NCBI GenBank assembly: GCA_964626065.1
Contig: CAZVDE010000008.1
Span: forward strand, 1-52,920
Length of the DNA: 52,920 nucleotides
Direction: 5' to 3'
DNA from: UBA3910 sp964626065
GTDB lineage: Bacteria > Bacillota > Limnochordia > Darwinibacteriales > Darwinibacteriaceae
Under the pieces are notes generated by a model. It worked only from the letters and a program-made list of their open reading frames with translations. It was not told the DNA's origin and did not search any database. Shown here in pieces: positions 7,929 through 15,202 of this stretch; position 1 is the stretch's first letter; the number at the start of each line of letters is the position of its first letter. Both the position numbers and the translations under genes were made by a program.

Positions 7929-9236
7929 ATGCGCAGAATATTTTGTTTGGCTATTACCATTTTTCTTATTTGCGGCGGCCTTTCCGCGGCGGCCGTGGAT
8001 TTTGATTTTGACGATCTTTTCCAAGATGACCTCGTAACGGATGTAGAACCGACCGGGGGTACGGCGAGGCCGGAAGAAGCTTTATTGACGCAGGACGGCT
8101 GGGAGTTGGGCGGCCATTATAATCTCAGCCTCAACGCCTCCCGCACGCAGATGGAAGGCTTTGATCCGGAGGATATGTTTCGGATCGCTTTAGGCAGCGA
8201 TGTTTATCTTGATGCCCGACCGGACCCCGACTTTAGGGTGTTCGCCAAGATTAATCTGGCTGCCAATGCTAAAGCGGACGATGCCTCTTTGCGGCTCAAA
8301 CTGCGGGAGTTGTTTTCCGATTTCAACTATGAGAATAGGGTATTCTTCCGGGCGGGGAAACAAAACGCGCGGTGGGGAGTGGGCTATTTTTTCAGTCCCG
8401 CCGATGTGATCAGCGCGGGGCGCATTGATCCGCAAGACCCCGATAAGGAATTGGAAGGGCCCATTGCCCTGAAAGTTCATTACCCTGTCAAAAGCAATAA
8501 TTACTACACCTATCTTTTATTTGATCAGGCCTCCGCGTTGGACCGGATCGCCCTGGCACCGAAAGCGGAATTTGTCTTAGGCCGTTCCGAAGTGGGTCTG
8601 GGGGCTTTTTATCAAAAGGACAGGGTCCCAAGGGTGATGGCAACCGTTTCGTCATCGCTGGGCGATGTGGGGTTGTTTGCGGAAGCGGTGGTAAGTAAAG
8701 GTTCAGATAAAGGCTTTGTGGGAGAGCTGGGCCTGATTGATTATCCCCTTCACCGACGGGAACAGTTGTTTTTACATGCTACTGCGGGGGCCCACTATAT
8801 GTTTAATGATCCGGAAGGCCACTTTAATCTGACCGGGGCGGTACAGTATTATTTCAACGGGGAAGGTTACAAGGACCAGGCCCTGATCACAGATTTCCGC
8901 GCAGCCTATTCAGTGCTGCTTATATCCAAACCCGATTTGGTCAAGCACGTGGCCAAAAACGATCTATCTTCAACGGGCCGGCATTATTTGGCTGTGCTGG
9001 GCAATTGGGGCAAAATGTTTAACTCCAAATTCTCCCTTTCGGGGGCATGGACTGCCAATCTTTCCGATCGTTCCGGCATCGTTAGTTCAACCCTCTCGCT
9101 GCCTTCTCTCAGCCGCATTTCGCCCAGTGTAGGTGTTAGTTTCAATTACGGCGATGCATTTACCGAATTCGGCCTAGCCGGCAAACGGGTGACAACCGTT
9201 TTTGCCTCGGTCACATTGGGCAGCGGTTCTTTTTAA
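7929..9236 (+). CDS. predicted outer-membrane beta-barrel protein
   Basis: About 435 residues with a clear signal peptide (MRRI, hydrophobic core, cleavage near AAAVDF), an acidic Asp/Phe-rich linker, then a long series of amphipathic alternating strands with aromatic girdle residues. The chain ends in Phe (SVTLGSGSF), as outer-membrane barrels recognised by BamA usually do. A GKQNARWGVGYFFSPADV stretch resembles the GxQxxxWG motif of DUF1302- or alginate-export-like barrels. The longest open frame begins at 7863 inside the previous gene, but AGGAGGG precedes ATG 7929. It is the last gene of the ABC operon. If truly a barrel it implies an outer membrane in this Firmicute. Specific function unknown. 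Confidence 0.75.
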   Translation: MRRIFCLAITIFLICGGLSAAAVDFDFDDLFQDDLVTDVEPTGGTARPEEALLTQDGWELGGHYNLSLNASRTQMEGFDPEDMFRIALGSDVYLDARPDPDFRVFAKINLAANAKADDASLRLKLRELFSDFNYENRVFFRAGKQNARWGVGYFFSPADVISAGRIDPQDPDKELEGPIALKVHYPVKSNNYYTYLLFDQASALDRIALAPKAEFVLGRSEVGLGAFYQKDRVPRVMATVSSSLGDVGLFAEAVVSKGSDKGFVGELGLIDYPLHRREQLFLHATAGAHYMFNDPEGHFNLTGAVQYYFNGEGYKDQALITDFRAAYSVLLISKPDLVKHVAKNDLSSTGRHYLAVLGNWGKMFNSKFSLSGAWTANLSDRSGIVSSTLSLPSLSRISPSVGVSFNYGDAFTEFGLAGKRVTTVFASVTLGSGSF

Positions 9237-9246
9237 AAAACAAACA

Positions 9247-9287
9247 AAATACGCCCATCCTGCGGTGGAAGGGCGTATTTTTGTTTT
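9247..9287. terminator. bidirectional intrinsic terminator
   Basis: AAATACGCCC (9247-9256) pairs with GGGCGTATTT (9271-9280), followed on the plus strand by TTGTTTT and on the minus strand by a T-rich tract. It closes the ABC/beta-barrel operon and the converging cheX gene. Confidence 0.85.
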
Positions 9288-9747
9288 AGGCGCCGTGCAG
9301 CGAAATGGTGATTTCAAAGGTACCCACATCGGTCTGCAGGGGTAGTACCACCGCTTTGTCGGTGGCCATGGCCAGGGTGCCGCTTTCGCCCACCAACACT
9401 TGAGGAGGGGCAATATTACAGGTTAAGTTGTCTTGGGAAAAATATGTGGCCGCATTGCCGCTGATAATATTGGCCACTTCCGCCAGGGCGGAGGTTACGA
9501 AAGCATCAAGTTTTTGTACCTCCATGCCTGACATAATATGTACCATTGCTAAAGCCATGTTTTTTGGAAAACTATACAGCAAAGATCCTTTGAGATCCCC
9601 GGTAACGCCGATTACCACATTTACCTCATGGACGGGCGCCAACTCTTCCACTGCCCGCAGGGCTTGGCGGGTTGTTTCTAGCCGCAGCATAACTTGAAAT
9701 ACATCGCGGGTTGCCCGGTAAAACGGATTGATATGTTCTGCCCTCAT
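9286..9747 (-). CDS. cheX: CheX-type chemotaxis phosphatase
   Basis: A 153-residue CheC/CheX/FliY-family protein that would remove phosphate from CheY-P. The N-terminal INPFYRATRDVFQVML pattern is typical of CheX. The catalytic helix reads ALAEVANIISGNA, containing the conserved E-x2-N pair. It starts with an ATGA overlap at the end of the bacteriohemerythrin gene, so the two proteins are co-translated. No other chemotaxis genes lie nearby. The pairing suggests a link between oxygen or iron sensing and motility, or a CheY-like partner outside flagellar control; that is inference. Confidence 0.85.
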   Translation of the reverse strand: MRAEHINPFYRATRDVFQVMLRLETTRQALRAVEELAPVHEVNVVIGVTGDLKGSLLYSFPKNMALAMVHIMSGMEVQKLDAFVTSALAEVANIISGNAATYFSQDNLTCNIAPPQVLVGESGTLAMATDKAVVLPLQTDVGTFEITISLHGA

Positions 9748-10163
9748 TGCTGCCGGCCCCCTTGACTGCGGAGAAATTCCCCTATTTTTTGGTCTTCTCG
9801 GCCCACATGCATAATCAGCCAGGTCATGACCCTTGCGGCCAGTTCCTGCATACTTTCCTCATCGAAGCCCTCATCTTCCATGCGCCGGGCGAAGCGGTTG
9901 ATCTCCTCCCTGAAGTCGGCGTGGATCCGGGCATGTTTCTCCAGGCCGGGGTAGCCGATCTCTTTTTGTAGGTTCTCCTCATCGTTGAAGTGGATGATGA
10001 CGTAACTCTGCATGAATTGCAAGGTGGACTGCACTTCTTCTAAACGGTCTTCCCACAGCCCCTGTGCTTGAACAACTCTGATGAAATTAGAAACCCTTTT
10101 AAACAACTCCCGATGCTGGGTGTCTATTAGTTCCGAGCCGATTCGATAATGTTCTTTCCACAT
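9744..10163 (-). CDS. bacteriohemerythrin
   Basis: Non-haem di-iron, oxygen-binding four-helix protein. It shows the hemerythrin ligand series in order: IDTQH, then IIHFNDEE (HxxxE), then a second His pair in HARIHADF, then IMHVGREDQKI (HxxxxD). It begins WKEHYRIGSELIDTQH as usual. The open frame extends upstream to 10205, but the family N-terminus and AAAGGGG favour ATG 10163 (or GTG 10166). About 139 residues with no fused sensor domain. Likely an oxygen buffer or sensor in an anaerobe. It overlaps cheX by ATGA. Confidence 0.9.
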   Translation of the reverse strand: MWKEHYRIGSELIDTQHRELFKRVSNFIRVVQAQGLWEDRLEEVQSTLQFMQSYVIIHFNDEENLQKEIGYPGLEKHARIHADFREEINRFARRMEDEGFDEESMQELAARVMTWLIMHVGREDQKIGEFLRSQGGRQQ

Positions 10164-10230
10164 CACTTGGCGAACACCCCTTTCTGAGAAGCGAATTCTC
10201 CGCAACGGTGTAATTCCCTGCCAATAAATG

Positions 10231-10239
10231 TGGTATAAT
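10231..10239 (+). promoter_or_regulatory. extended -10 promoter for the cyclophilin gene
   Basis: TGGTATAAT (TG at 10231-10232, TATAAT at 10234-10239) with no good -35. It lies about 30 bases before the cyclophilin start and just upstream of its GGAGG. Confidence 0.55.
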
Positions 10240-10270
10240 GAGATAACTTGATAATAATGGAGGCAGAAAA

Positions 10271-10810
10271 GTGCAAACAGAACAAAACCCCGTTGTAACC
10301 ATCGAAATGGCGGGGAATAAGACGATGAAAGTAGAGTTATACCCTGCGATCGCCCCTAATACGGTGTACAATTTCATCTCCCTTGTGCGGCGGGGGTTTT
10401 ACGATGGCCTTCTTTTCCACAGGGTCATTCCCGGGTTTATGATTCAGGGCGGGGATCCGGAGGGGACAGGGGGAGGCGGGCCCGGTTATTCCATTAGGGG
10501 GGAGTTTGCCCAAAATGGATTTATCAATAACCTGAAACACGAACGGGGTGTAATTTCCATGGCGCGCACGGGCGCACCTAATTCGGCGGGTTCCCAGTTT
10601 TTTATCATGGTTGAGGCGGCCCCCCATTTGGACGGCGCTTATGCGGCTTTCGGCAGGGTGGCGCAAGGACTGCAGGCAGCTGATGAAATAGCTGCGGCCG
10701 ATCGAGATCATGCTGATAGGCCTGTGCAGGAACAAAGAATCGTTAAAATGACGGTGAACACGTTCGGGGTGGAGTACCCCGAACCGGAGAAAAACCAAAA
10801 CAGGCGGTGA
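10271..10810 (+). CDS. peptidyl-prolyl cis-trans isomerase, cyclophilin type
   Basis: Catalyses proline cis-trans isomerisation during protein folding. Cyclophilin motifs are present: FHRVIPGFMIQGGDPEGTG, the SMARTGAPNSAGSQFFI core with the active-site Arg and Gln/Phe residues, and LDGAYAAFGRV. It starts at GTG 10271, seven bases after GGAGG. At 179 residues with no signal peptide it is a cytoplasmic single-domain form. It overlaps the next gene by GTGA (10807-10810), so both are probably made from one message. Confidence 0.93.
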   Translation: MQTEQNPVVTIEMAGNKTMKVELYPAIAPNTVYNFISLVRRGFYDGLLFHRVIPGFMIQGGDPEGTGGGGPGYSIRGEFAQNGFINNLKHERGVISMARTGAPNSAGSQFFIMVEAAPHLDGAYAAFGRVAQGLQAADEIAAADRDHADRPVQEQRIVKMTVNTFGVEYPEPEKNQNRR

Positions 10811-11205
10811 GCAGTGTGGAATTAACAACGCCGGCTCTGCTGTTTCCGGCCATCTCCCTTTTAATGCTGGCTTATACCAACCGTTTTGTTGTCCTTGCGG
10901 GCTTGGTGCGGGAGCTTTATCATGAGTATAAGCAGGATGATAATCAAATTCTTGCTAGACAAATCGTCAATCTGCAAACTAGGATTCAGGTAATCAAACA
11001 TATGCAGATCTTTGGAGCTTTAAGTTTTTTCTTTTGCGTTGTTTGTATGTTTTTGCTCTTCGCCGGCAGCGCGGTGCTGGCGAATATAACTTTCTGCCTA
11101 AGTTTGATCTTGCTCTTGGTTTCGTTAGCCCTTCTAGTGAGGGAGCTGCAGCTTTCCATAGATGCCCTAGATGCCCATTTGAGTGAATTCCCCGGCGAGC
11201 GGTAG
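10807..11205 (+). CDS. DUF2721-family small membrane protein
   Basis: A 132-residue protein with three predicted membrane segments (about residues 8-30, 64-88, 90-112) and a charged cytoplasmic loop between the first two. The LTTPALLFPAISLLMLAYTNRF opening, read as helix then Asn-Arg, and the RIQVIKHMQIFGALSFF segment match the DUF2721 family. Function unknown. It is translationally coupled to the cyclophilin gene by GTGA overlap. GTG 10816 is a possible alternative start. Confidence 0.72.
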   Translation: MSSVELTTPALLFPAISLLMLAYTNRFVVLAGLVRELYHEYKQDDNQILARQIVNLQTRIQVIKHMQIFGALSFFFCVVCMFLLFAGSAVLANITFCLSLILLLVSLALLVRELQLSIDALDAHLSEFPGER

Positions 11206-11224
11206 TTTTCTGTAACAGATCTAC

Positions 11225-11992
11225 CTACAGGCGCCGCAAAACGGTGATGGGACGCAGGATTTCCCTTTGCCCCTGTTCGTCTAGGGGTTGGTGCCAGTTC
11301 CAGTCGTTCCACCAGCCTATAAATTCGAATTTGTGCAGTTTTGTGGCGGCCAGGATGAATTCTTGGGGGAAGATGGCGCGGCGCAGCCCGCGATGGACTA
11401 AACGGCGCCGCTGTAGGCCGTCTTTGATGGTAAAGGTGATCTCTTCAGTATAGAGTTGTTCGGCCGCATTGTGCAGCCTTGTGATGTAGTGCGTGGCAAC
11501 GGTGGTCCCGCCGCGGCGCATCACCCAGCGATCTTGGGTGTAATCGAGGGGCGAAAAATCCACGCACCAGTCCAGAAAGTAAAGGCCGCCCCGTTTTAAT
11601 GCCCGTTCCACACAATGAAAATGGCTGAGCAGCTCAGTTGTGCTGTTAACGTATAAAGAACCAAGCATAATATAGATGAAGTCCGCTCTCTGTTCCAGTT
11701 CAAAATCGATAAAGTCGGCCAGATGAAAACTTGGGTTGAAGCCTGCAGTCGCGGCCTTTTCGCGGGCAAAGTCCAGCATGGTACTGCTGATATCCAGGCC
11801 CTCATACTCATAGCCCCGGGAAATCAGCTCGAGCATGTGGGGGCTGTTGCCGCAGGCGAGTTCTAACACACTTTGTACAGGGATCAGAGAGTATTTGGCC
11901 ATTGCTTCTTCCATCACATCCGCTTCGGCGGGGATGTTCCGATACGAATAAGCAATCTCATAATACTCAGGATAAGAATAGATACTGTCCAA
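11225..11992 (-). CDS. class I SAM-dependent methyltransferase
   Basis: A 255-residue Rossmann-fold methyltransferase. Motif I reads LELACGNSPHML, motif II has GLDISSTML with the acidic ribose-binding residue, and a post-motif IMLGSLYVN strand follows. The C-terminal half has a beta-rich substrate region (MRRGGTTVATHYIT and ITFTIKDG) like methyltransferases with an extra C-terminal domain. No substrate signature is recognised. It is divergent from msrA, with 30 bases between the starts. Confidence 0.82.
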   Translation of the reverse strand: MDSIYSYPEYYEIAYSYRNIPAEADVMEEAMAKYSLIPVQSVLELACGNSPHMLELISRGYEYEGLDISSTMLDFAREKAATAGFNPSFHLADFIDFELEQRADFIYIMLGSLYVNSTTELLSHFHCVERALKRGGLYFLDWCVDFSPLDYTQDRWVMRRGGTTVATHYITRLHNAAEQLYTEEITFTIKDGLQRRRLVHRGLRRAIFPQEFILAATKLHKFEFIGWWNDWNWHQPLDEQGQREILRPITVLRRL

Positions 11993-12022
11993 ATCATCAC
12001 CTTTTCTGAAAGGAGAATTAAT

Positions 12023-12556
12023 ATGAAACGGGAACTTGCAACATTCGGCGGCGGCTGTTTTTGGTGCCTCGAGGCGATCTTCGGCGCCTTAAACGGGGTG
12101 GGCCGTGTTACGCCGGGCTACAGCGGCGGGCATGTGCCCAACCCCACGTATCAAGAGGTCTGCCGGGATCAGACGGGCCATGCTGAGGTGGTGCAGATCA
12201 GTTATGACCCCGAGTTGATTAGTTACACTGAACTGCTGGAGATTTTTTTCAGCACTCACGATCCCACCACTTTAAATCGCCAGGGGAATGACGTTGGCAC
12301 TCAATATCGTTCAGTCGTTTTTTATCATAACCCGGAACAGAAAAAGGCAGCGGAAGAAGTAAAGGTCACGATGGCCTCATTATGGCCCGACCCCATTGTG
12401 ACCGAGATAACCGCCCTGGACGAATTCTATCCGGCAGAAGAAGTCCACCACAACTATTTTGCCCGCAACCCTGAACAGGGTTACTGCCGGATGGTAATTG
12501 CGCCCAAGGTGGCTAAATTCCGTGCCAAGTTCACCGCTAGGCTAAGGCAGCACTGA
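12023..12556 (+). CDS. msrA: peptide-methionine (S)-S-oxide reductase MsrA
   Basis: Reduces methionine-S-sulfoxide in proteins and free form. The catalytic GGCFWCLEA motif is near the N-terminus, followed by GYSGGH, YQEVCRDQTGHAEV and the DPTTLNRQGNDVGTQYRS region that shapes the active site. A further Cys in QGYCRMVIAPKV may serve in recycling. AAAGGAG precedes ATG 12023, and the longer open frame from 11873 runs through the methyltransferase gene. 177 residues, normal for stand-alone MsrA. The 3' end overlaps the converging lysA by 15 bases. Confidence 0.96.
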   Translation: MKRELATFGGGCFWCLEAIFGALNGVGRVTPGYSGGHVPNPTYQEVCRDQTGHAEVVQISYDPELISYTELLEIFFSTHDPTTLNRQGNDVGTQYRSVVFYHNPEQKKAAEEVKVTMASLWPDPIVTEITALDEFYPAEEVHHNYFARNPEQGYCRMVIAPKVAKFRAKFTARLRQH

Positions 12557-13801
12557 TTTTACCGGCAGATTGAGCGTTGCGAAATAGTCTTCCGGCGTTT
12601 CAGCGCGCCTAATCAGCTCGGTGCTGCCGTCTTCGCGCAGGAGGATCTCCGCTGAACGGAGCTTGCCATTATAATTATAGCCCATGGAGAAACCGTGTGC
12701 GCCCGTATCGTGAATTACGATTAGGTCGCCCATTTCAATTTGGGGCAGGCAGCGATCAACCGCAAATTTATCGTTGTTTTCACATAAGCCGCCAACTACA
12801 TCGTACTTGTGTTCACAGGCGTACCCTTCCTTACCCACTACAGTAAGATGGTGATAGGCTCCGTACATGGCGGGCCGCATCAGGTTAGCGGCGCAGGCAT
12901 CCAGGCCGATATAGTGTTTGTGGATTTCTTTCTCCCGAATGGCAGTGGCCACTAAATGGCCGTAGGGGCCGAGCATGTAGCGCCCGAGTTCCGCCAGGAT
13001 CGCAACATCCCCCAAGCCCGCGGGGACAAGAATATCTGTGAACGCTTTCTGCACTCCGGCACCTACAGCCATAATATCCACTTCTCGCTGTTCGGGCCGG
13101 TAGGGGATGCCGATTCCGCCCGAAAGATTGACAAAGGTAAAGCGGGCACCCGTTTCTTCTGTCAGCTCTCGCACTAAATCAAAGAGCAGCTCAGCCAGGA
13201 TGGGGTAGTACTGCTCAGTTGTGGTGTTGCTCGTTAGAAACGCATGCAAACCGAACTCCTCTACCCCCAGCTTTAGAAGCCGTCGAACGGCGCTTGTAAG
13301 CTGAGGCCGCGTTAATCCGTACTTCGCCTCCGCCGGGCTATCCATGATTTCATTGCTGATTTGGAAACTGCCTCCGGGATTATAACGCAAGCAAGCCTTT
13401 TTCGGTACAGCCGGAAGGCGAGGGAAGTATTCCAAGTCGGTAATATCGTCAAGGTTAATTATCGCGCCCAGATCAAAGGCCAGCTTAAAATCTGCAAAGG
13501 GCGTCATATTAGCTGAGAACATGATCTCTTCATCCTGAAAACCCACCGCATCTGCCAGCATAAGCTCTGTTAAGGTGGCACAATCGGCACCGCAGCCTTC
13601 TTCTCGCAGGATCTGCAGTATGGCGGGGTTAGGGGTCGCTTTTACCGCGAAGTATTCTTTAAAACCGGGGTTCCAGGCAAAGGCTTGGTGCAGCCGGCGG
13701 GCGTTGGCGCGAATGCCTTTTTCGTCATAAAGATGAAAGGGAGTGGGGTATTCTGCGGCTATTTGGCGCAATTTTTCTGCGGAAATGAACGGTTTTTTCA
13801 T
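12542..13801 (-). CDS. lysA: diaminopimelate decarboxylase
   Basis: PLP enzyme that makes lysine from meso-diaminopimelate. The PLP lysine is in YFAVKATPNP near residue 54, the glycine-rich phosphate site is NLSGGIG, and the C-terminal catalytic Cys is in LCENNDKF, followed by HDTGAHGFSMGYNYNG. The HAFLTSN version of the usual HIGSQ segment marks the subgroup found in many anaerobes. ATG 13801 follows GGAGG. 419 residues, full length. A possible promoter (TTGGGC-N16-TACTAT, reading minus) overlaps the deoD terminator. No other lysine genes are adjacent. Confidence 0.93.
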   Translation of the reverse strand: MKKPFISAEKLRQIAAEYPTPFHLYDEKGIRANARRLHQAFAWNPGFKEYFAVKATPNPAILQILREEGCGADCATLTELMLADAVGFQDEEIMFSANMTPFADFKLAFDLGAIINLDDITDLEYFPRLPAVPKKACLRYNPGGSFQISNEIMDSPAEAKYGLTRPQLTSAVRRLLKLGVEEFGLHAFLTSNTTTEQYYPILAELLFDLVRELTEETGARFTFVNLSGGIGIPYRPEQREVDIMAVGAGVQKAFTDILVPAGLGDVAILAELGRYMLGPYGHLVATAIREKEIHKHYIGLDACAANLMRPAMYGAYHHLTVVGKEGYACEHKYDVVGGLCENNDKFAVDRCLPQIEMGDLIVIHDTGAHGFSMGYNYNGKLRSAEILLREDGSTELIRRAETPEDYFATLNLPVKSVLP

Positions 13802-13832
13802 GAAGACCTCCGAATGTTAGATAGTATAGTGT

Positions 13833-13870
13833 TAAAAAGTAAGCCCAACCCCAAAAGGGTCGGGCCTTTT
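13833..13870 (-). terminator. terminator downstream of deoD
   Basis: Reading minus, AAGGCCCGACCC and GGGGTTGGGCTT pair around a TTTT loop with one bulge, then ACTTTTT follows. It lies between deoD and the lysA promoter. Confidence 0.65.
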
Positions 13871-13888
13871 GTTTTGTCTGCCCGCGGC

Positions 13889-14596
13889 CTACAGGCTGAT
13901 GGCCAATTCTAGGGCAACCTCCATCATCTTGGTCAAGCCCACCTGCCGATCTTGGGCCGGAAGCTCCCGGCCGCTGTGCATTTCATCGGAAATGGTCAGG
14001 ATACACAGCGCATTTTTACCTGCTTTGGCCGCATTCATGTACAGCGCCGCCGCTTCCATTTCTACCGCCAAAACACCCATGTCGCCCCAGGCGGTGGGCG
14101 GGCCCAGCTCGTTGTAGAACAGATCCGCCGAAAGGACGTTGCCCACAAAATACTTTTCGCCTCTGGCCTCGGCTATCTCCACTGCCTTTGCTAAAAGATG
14201 CCAGCTGGCGATGGGGGCATAAAGGCCCGGCAGTCTGTATTGATGAGCGTAGTTCGAGTCGGTGCAGGCACCCATGCTGAAGATCAGATCCATGATTTTC
14301 ACATCTTTACGGATTGCCCCGGCGGAGCCGATTCGAATGATGTTGTCCACATCATACATATTATACAGCTCGTAAGTATAAATTCCAATGGAAGGCATAC
14401 CCATTCCGTGGCCCTGCACCGAGACGGGTTTGCCCTTGTATGTTCCGGTATAGCCGTACATGCCCCGCACTTCGTTGTAGCAGGTGACATCCTCCAAATA
14501 GGTCTCGGCGACGAACTTTGCCCTGAGGGGATCACCCGGCATCAAGACCGTTTTCGCGATGTCGCCCGGTTGGGCGGCATTATGGGGTGTTGTCAT
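13889..14596 (-). CDS. deoD: purine-nucleoside phosphorylase, DeoD type
   Basis: Hexameric, low-specificity purine nucleoside phosphorylase that splits purine (deoxy)nucleosides to base and sugar-1-phosphate. Motifs: MPGDPLRAKFVAE with the phosphate-binding Gly-Asp-Pro, GHGMGMPS, RIGSAGA, VEMEAAALY for ribose binding and TISDEM with the base-recognising Asp. 235 residues is the normal DeoD length. AAGGAGG precedes ATG 14596. It stands alone between lysA and the divergent CwlJ-like gene. Confidence 0.96.
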   Translation of the reverse strand: MTTPHNAAQPGDIAKTVLMPGDPLRAKFVAETYLEDVTCYNEVRGMYGYTGTYKGKPVSVQGHGMGMPSIGIYTYELYNMYDVDNIIRIGSAGAIRKDVKIMDLIFSMGACTDSNYAHQYRLPGLYAPIASWHLLAKAVEIAEARGEKYFVGNVLSADLFYNELGPPTAWGDMGVLAVEMEAAALYMNAAKAGKNALCILTISDEMHSGRELPAQDRQVGLTKMMEVALELAISL

Positions 14597-14672
14597 TGAG
14601 GCGCCTCCTTCTTCGCTTGATGTTTAATAATCTATTTTGACAGTCTGCGCCCGTTCCCTCTTTTTCCGACAG

Positions 14673-14698
14673 TCAATTGCCCACATTTAGCATATTAT
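14673..14698 (+). promoter_or_regulatory. possible sporulation sigma-E-like promoter of the CwlJ-like gene
   Basis: TCAATT (14673-14678) and CATATTAT (14691-14698), 12 bases apart, partly fit the sigma-E pattern (ATATT/CATACAnT type). The spacer is a little short, so this is tentative. Confidence 0.3.
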
Positions 14699-14724
14699 GA
14701 ACAAATACAGGAAGGAGATTGACT

Positions 14725-15150
14725 ATGGATTATCAAACTCCCGTCCTTCCATCTGTGGAAGGTGGTTTTTTGGTTCCCGCTGAATGCGCCCATTTCGATG
14801 CAGCCGATTGGCGGCTGCTGGCGCAGCTGGTTTATGCCGAGGCCAGGGGGGAGCCCTTTTGGGGCCAAGTGGCGGTAGCGGCCGTAGTGCTGAACAGATT
14901 GGCCCATCCGGATTTTCCCGCTACGATCCGGGAAATCATTTTTCAGCCGAGCCAATTTCAGGTTGTGGCAAACAAGACAATTCATAACACGCCGGACAAC
15001 TTAGCCTACCTGGCGGTACGGGAGGCTTTAGAAGGGGTTGACCCCACTGAAGGCGCTCTGTTTTTTTGGAACCCCGCTAAGGTACCTCCCACTAGTTGGG
15101 TCTGGAGCAGAACGATCAAACAGCGCATCGCCAATCATGTTTTTGCTTAA
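14725..15150 (+). CDS. CwlJ/SleB-type cell wall hydrolase without signal peptide
   Basis: A 141-residue Hydrolase_2 (SleB) domain protein predicted to cleave cortex or cell wall peptidoglycan. The catalytic Glu lies in LVYAEARGEPFWGQVAVA, and NRLAHPDFP...IIFQPSQF and the late ALFFWNP stretch follow the family order. There is no signal peptide or membrane segment, and the length equals that of the spore-germination enzyme CwlJ, which is also made without one. GAAGGAG at 14711-14717 selects ATG 14725 over TTG 14719. A strong terminator follows. Whether it is a spore enzyme is inferred from these features. Confidence 0.8.
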   Translation: MDYQTPVLPSVEGGFLVPAECAHFDAADWRLLAQLVYAEARGEPFWGQVAVAAVVLNRLAHPDFPATIREIIFQPSQFQVVANKTIHNTPDNLAYLAVREALEGVDPTEGALFFWNPAKVPPTSWVWSRTIKQRIANHVFA

Positions 15151-15151
15151 G

Positions 15152-15190
15152 AAAGAGCCCCGGACCAGTCGATCCGGGGCTCTTTGTTGT
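15152..15190. terminator. strong intrinsic terminator
   Basis: AAAGAGCCCCGGA (15152-15164) and TCCGGGGCTCTTT (15173-15185) form a 13-bp stem, with TTGTTGTT following. It serves the CwlJ-like gene and, in reverse, the end of the PFOR gene. Confidence 0.88.
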
Positions 15191-15202
15191 TGCACTGATT
15201 CT

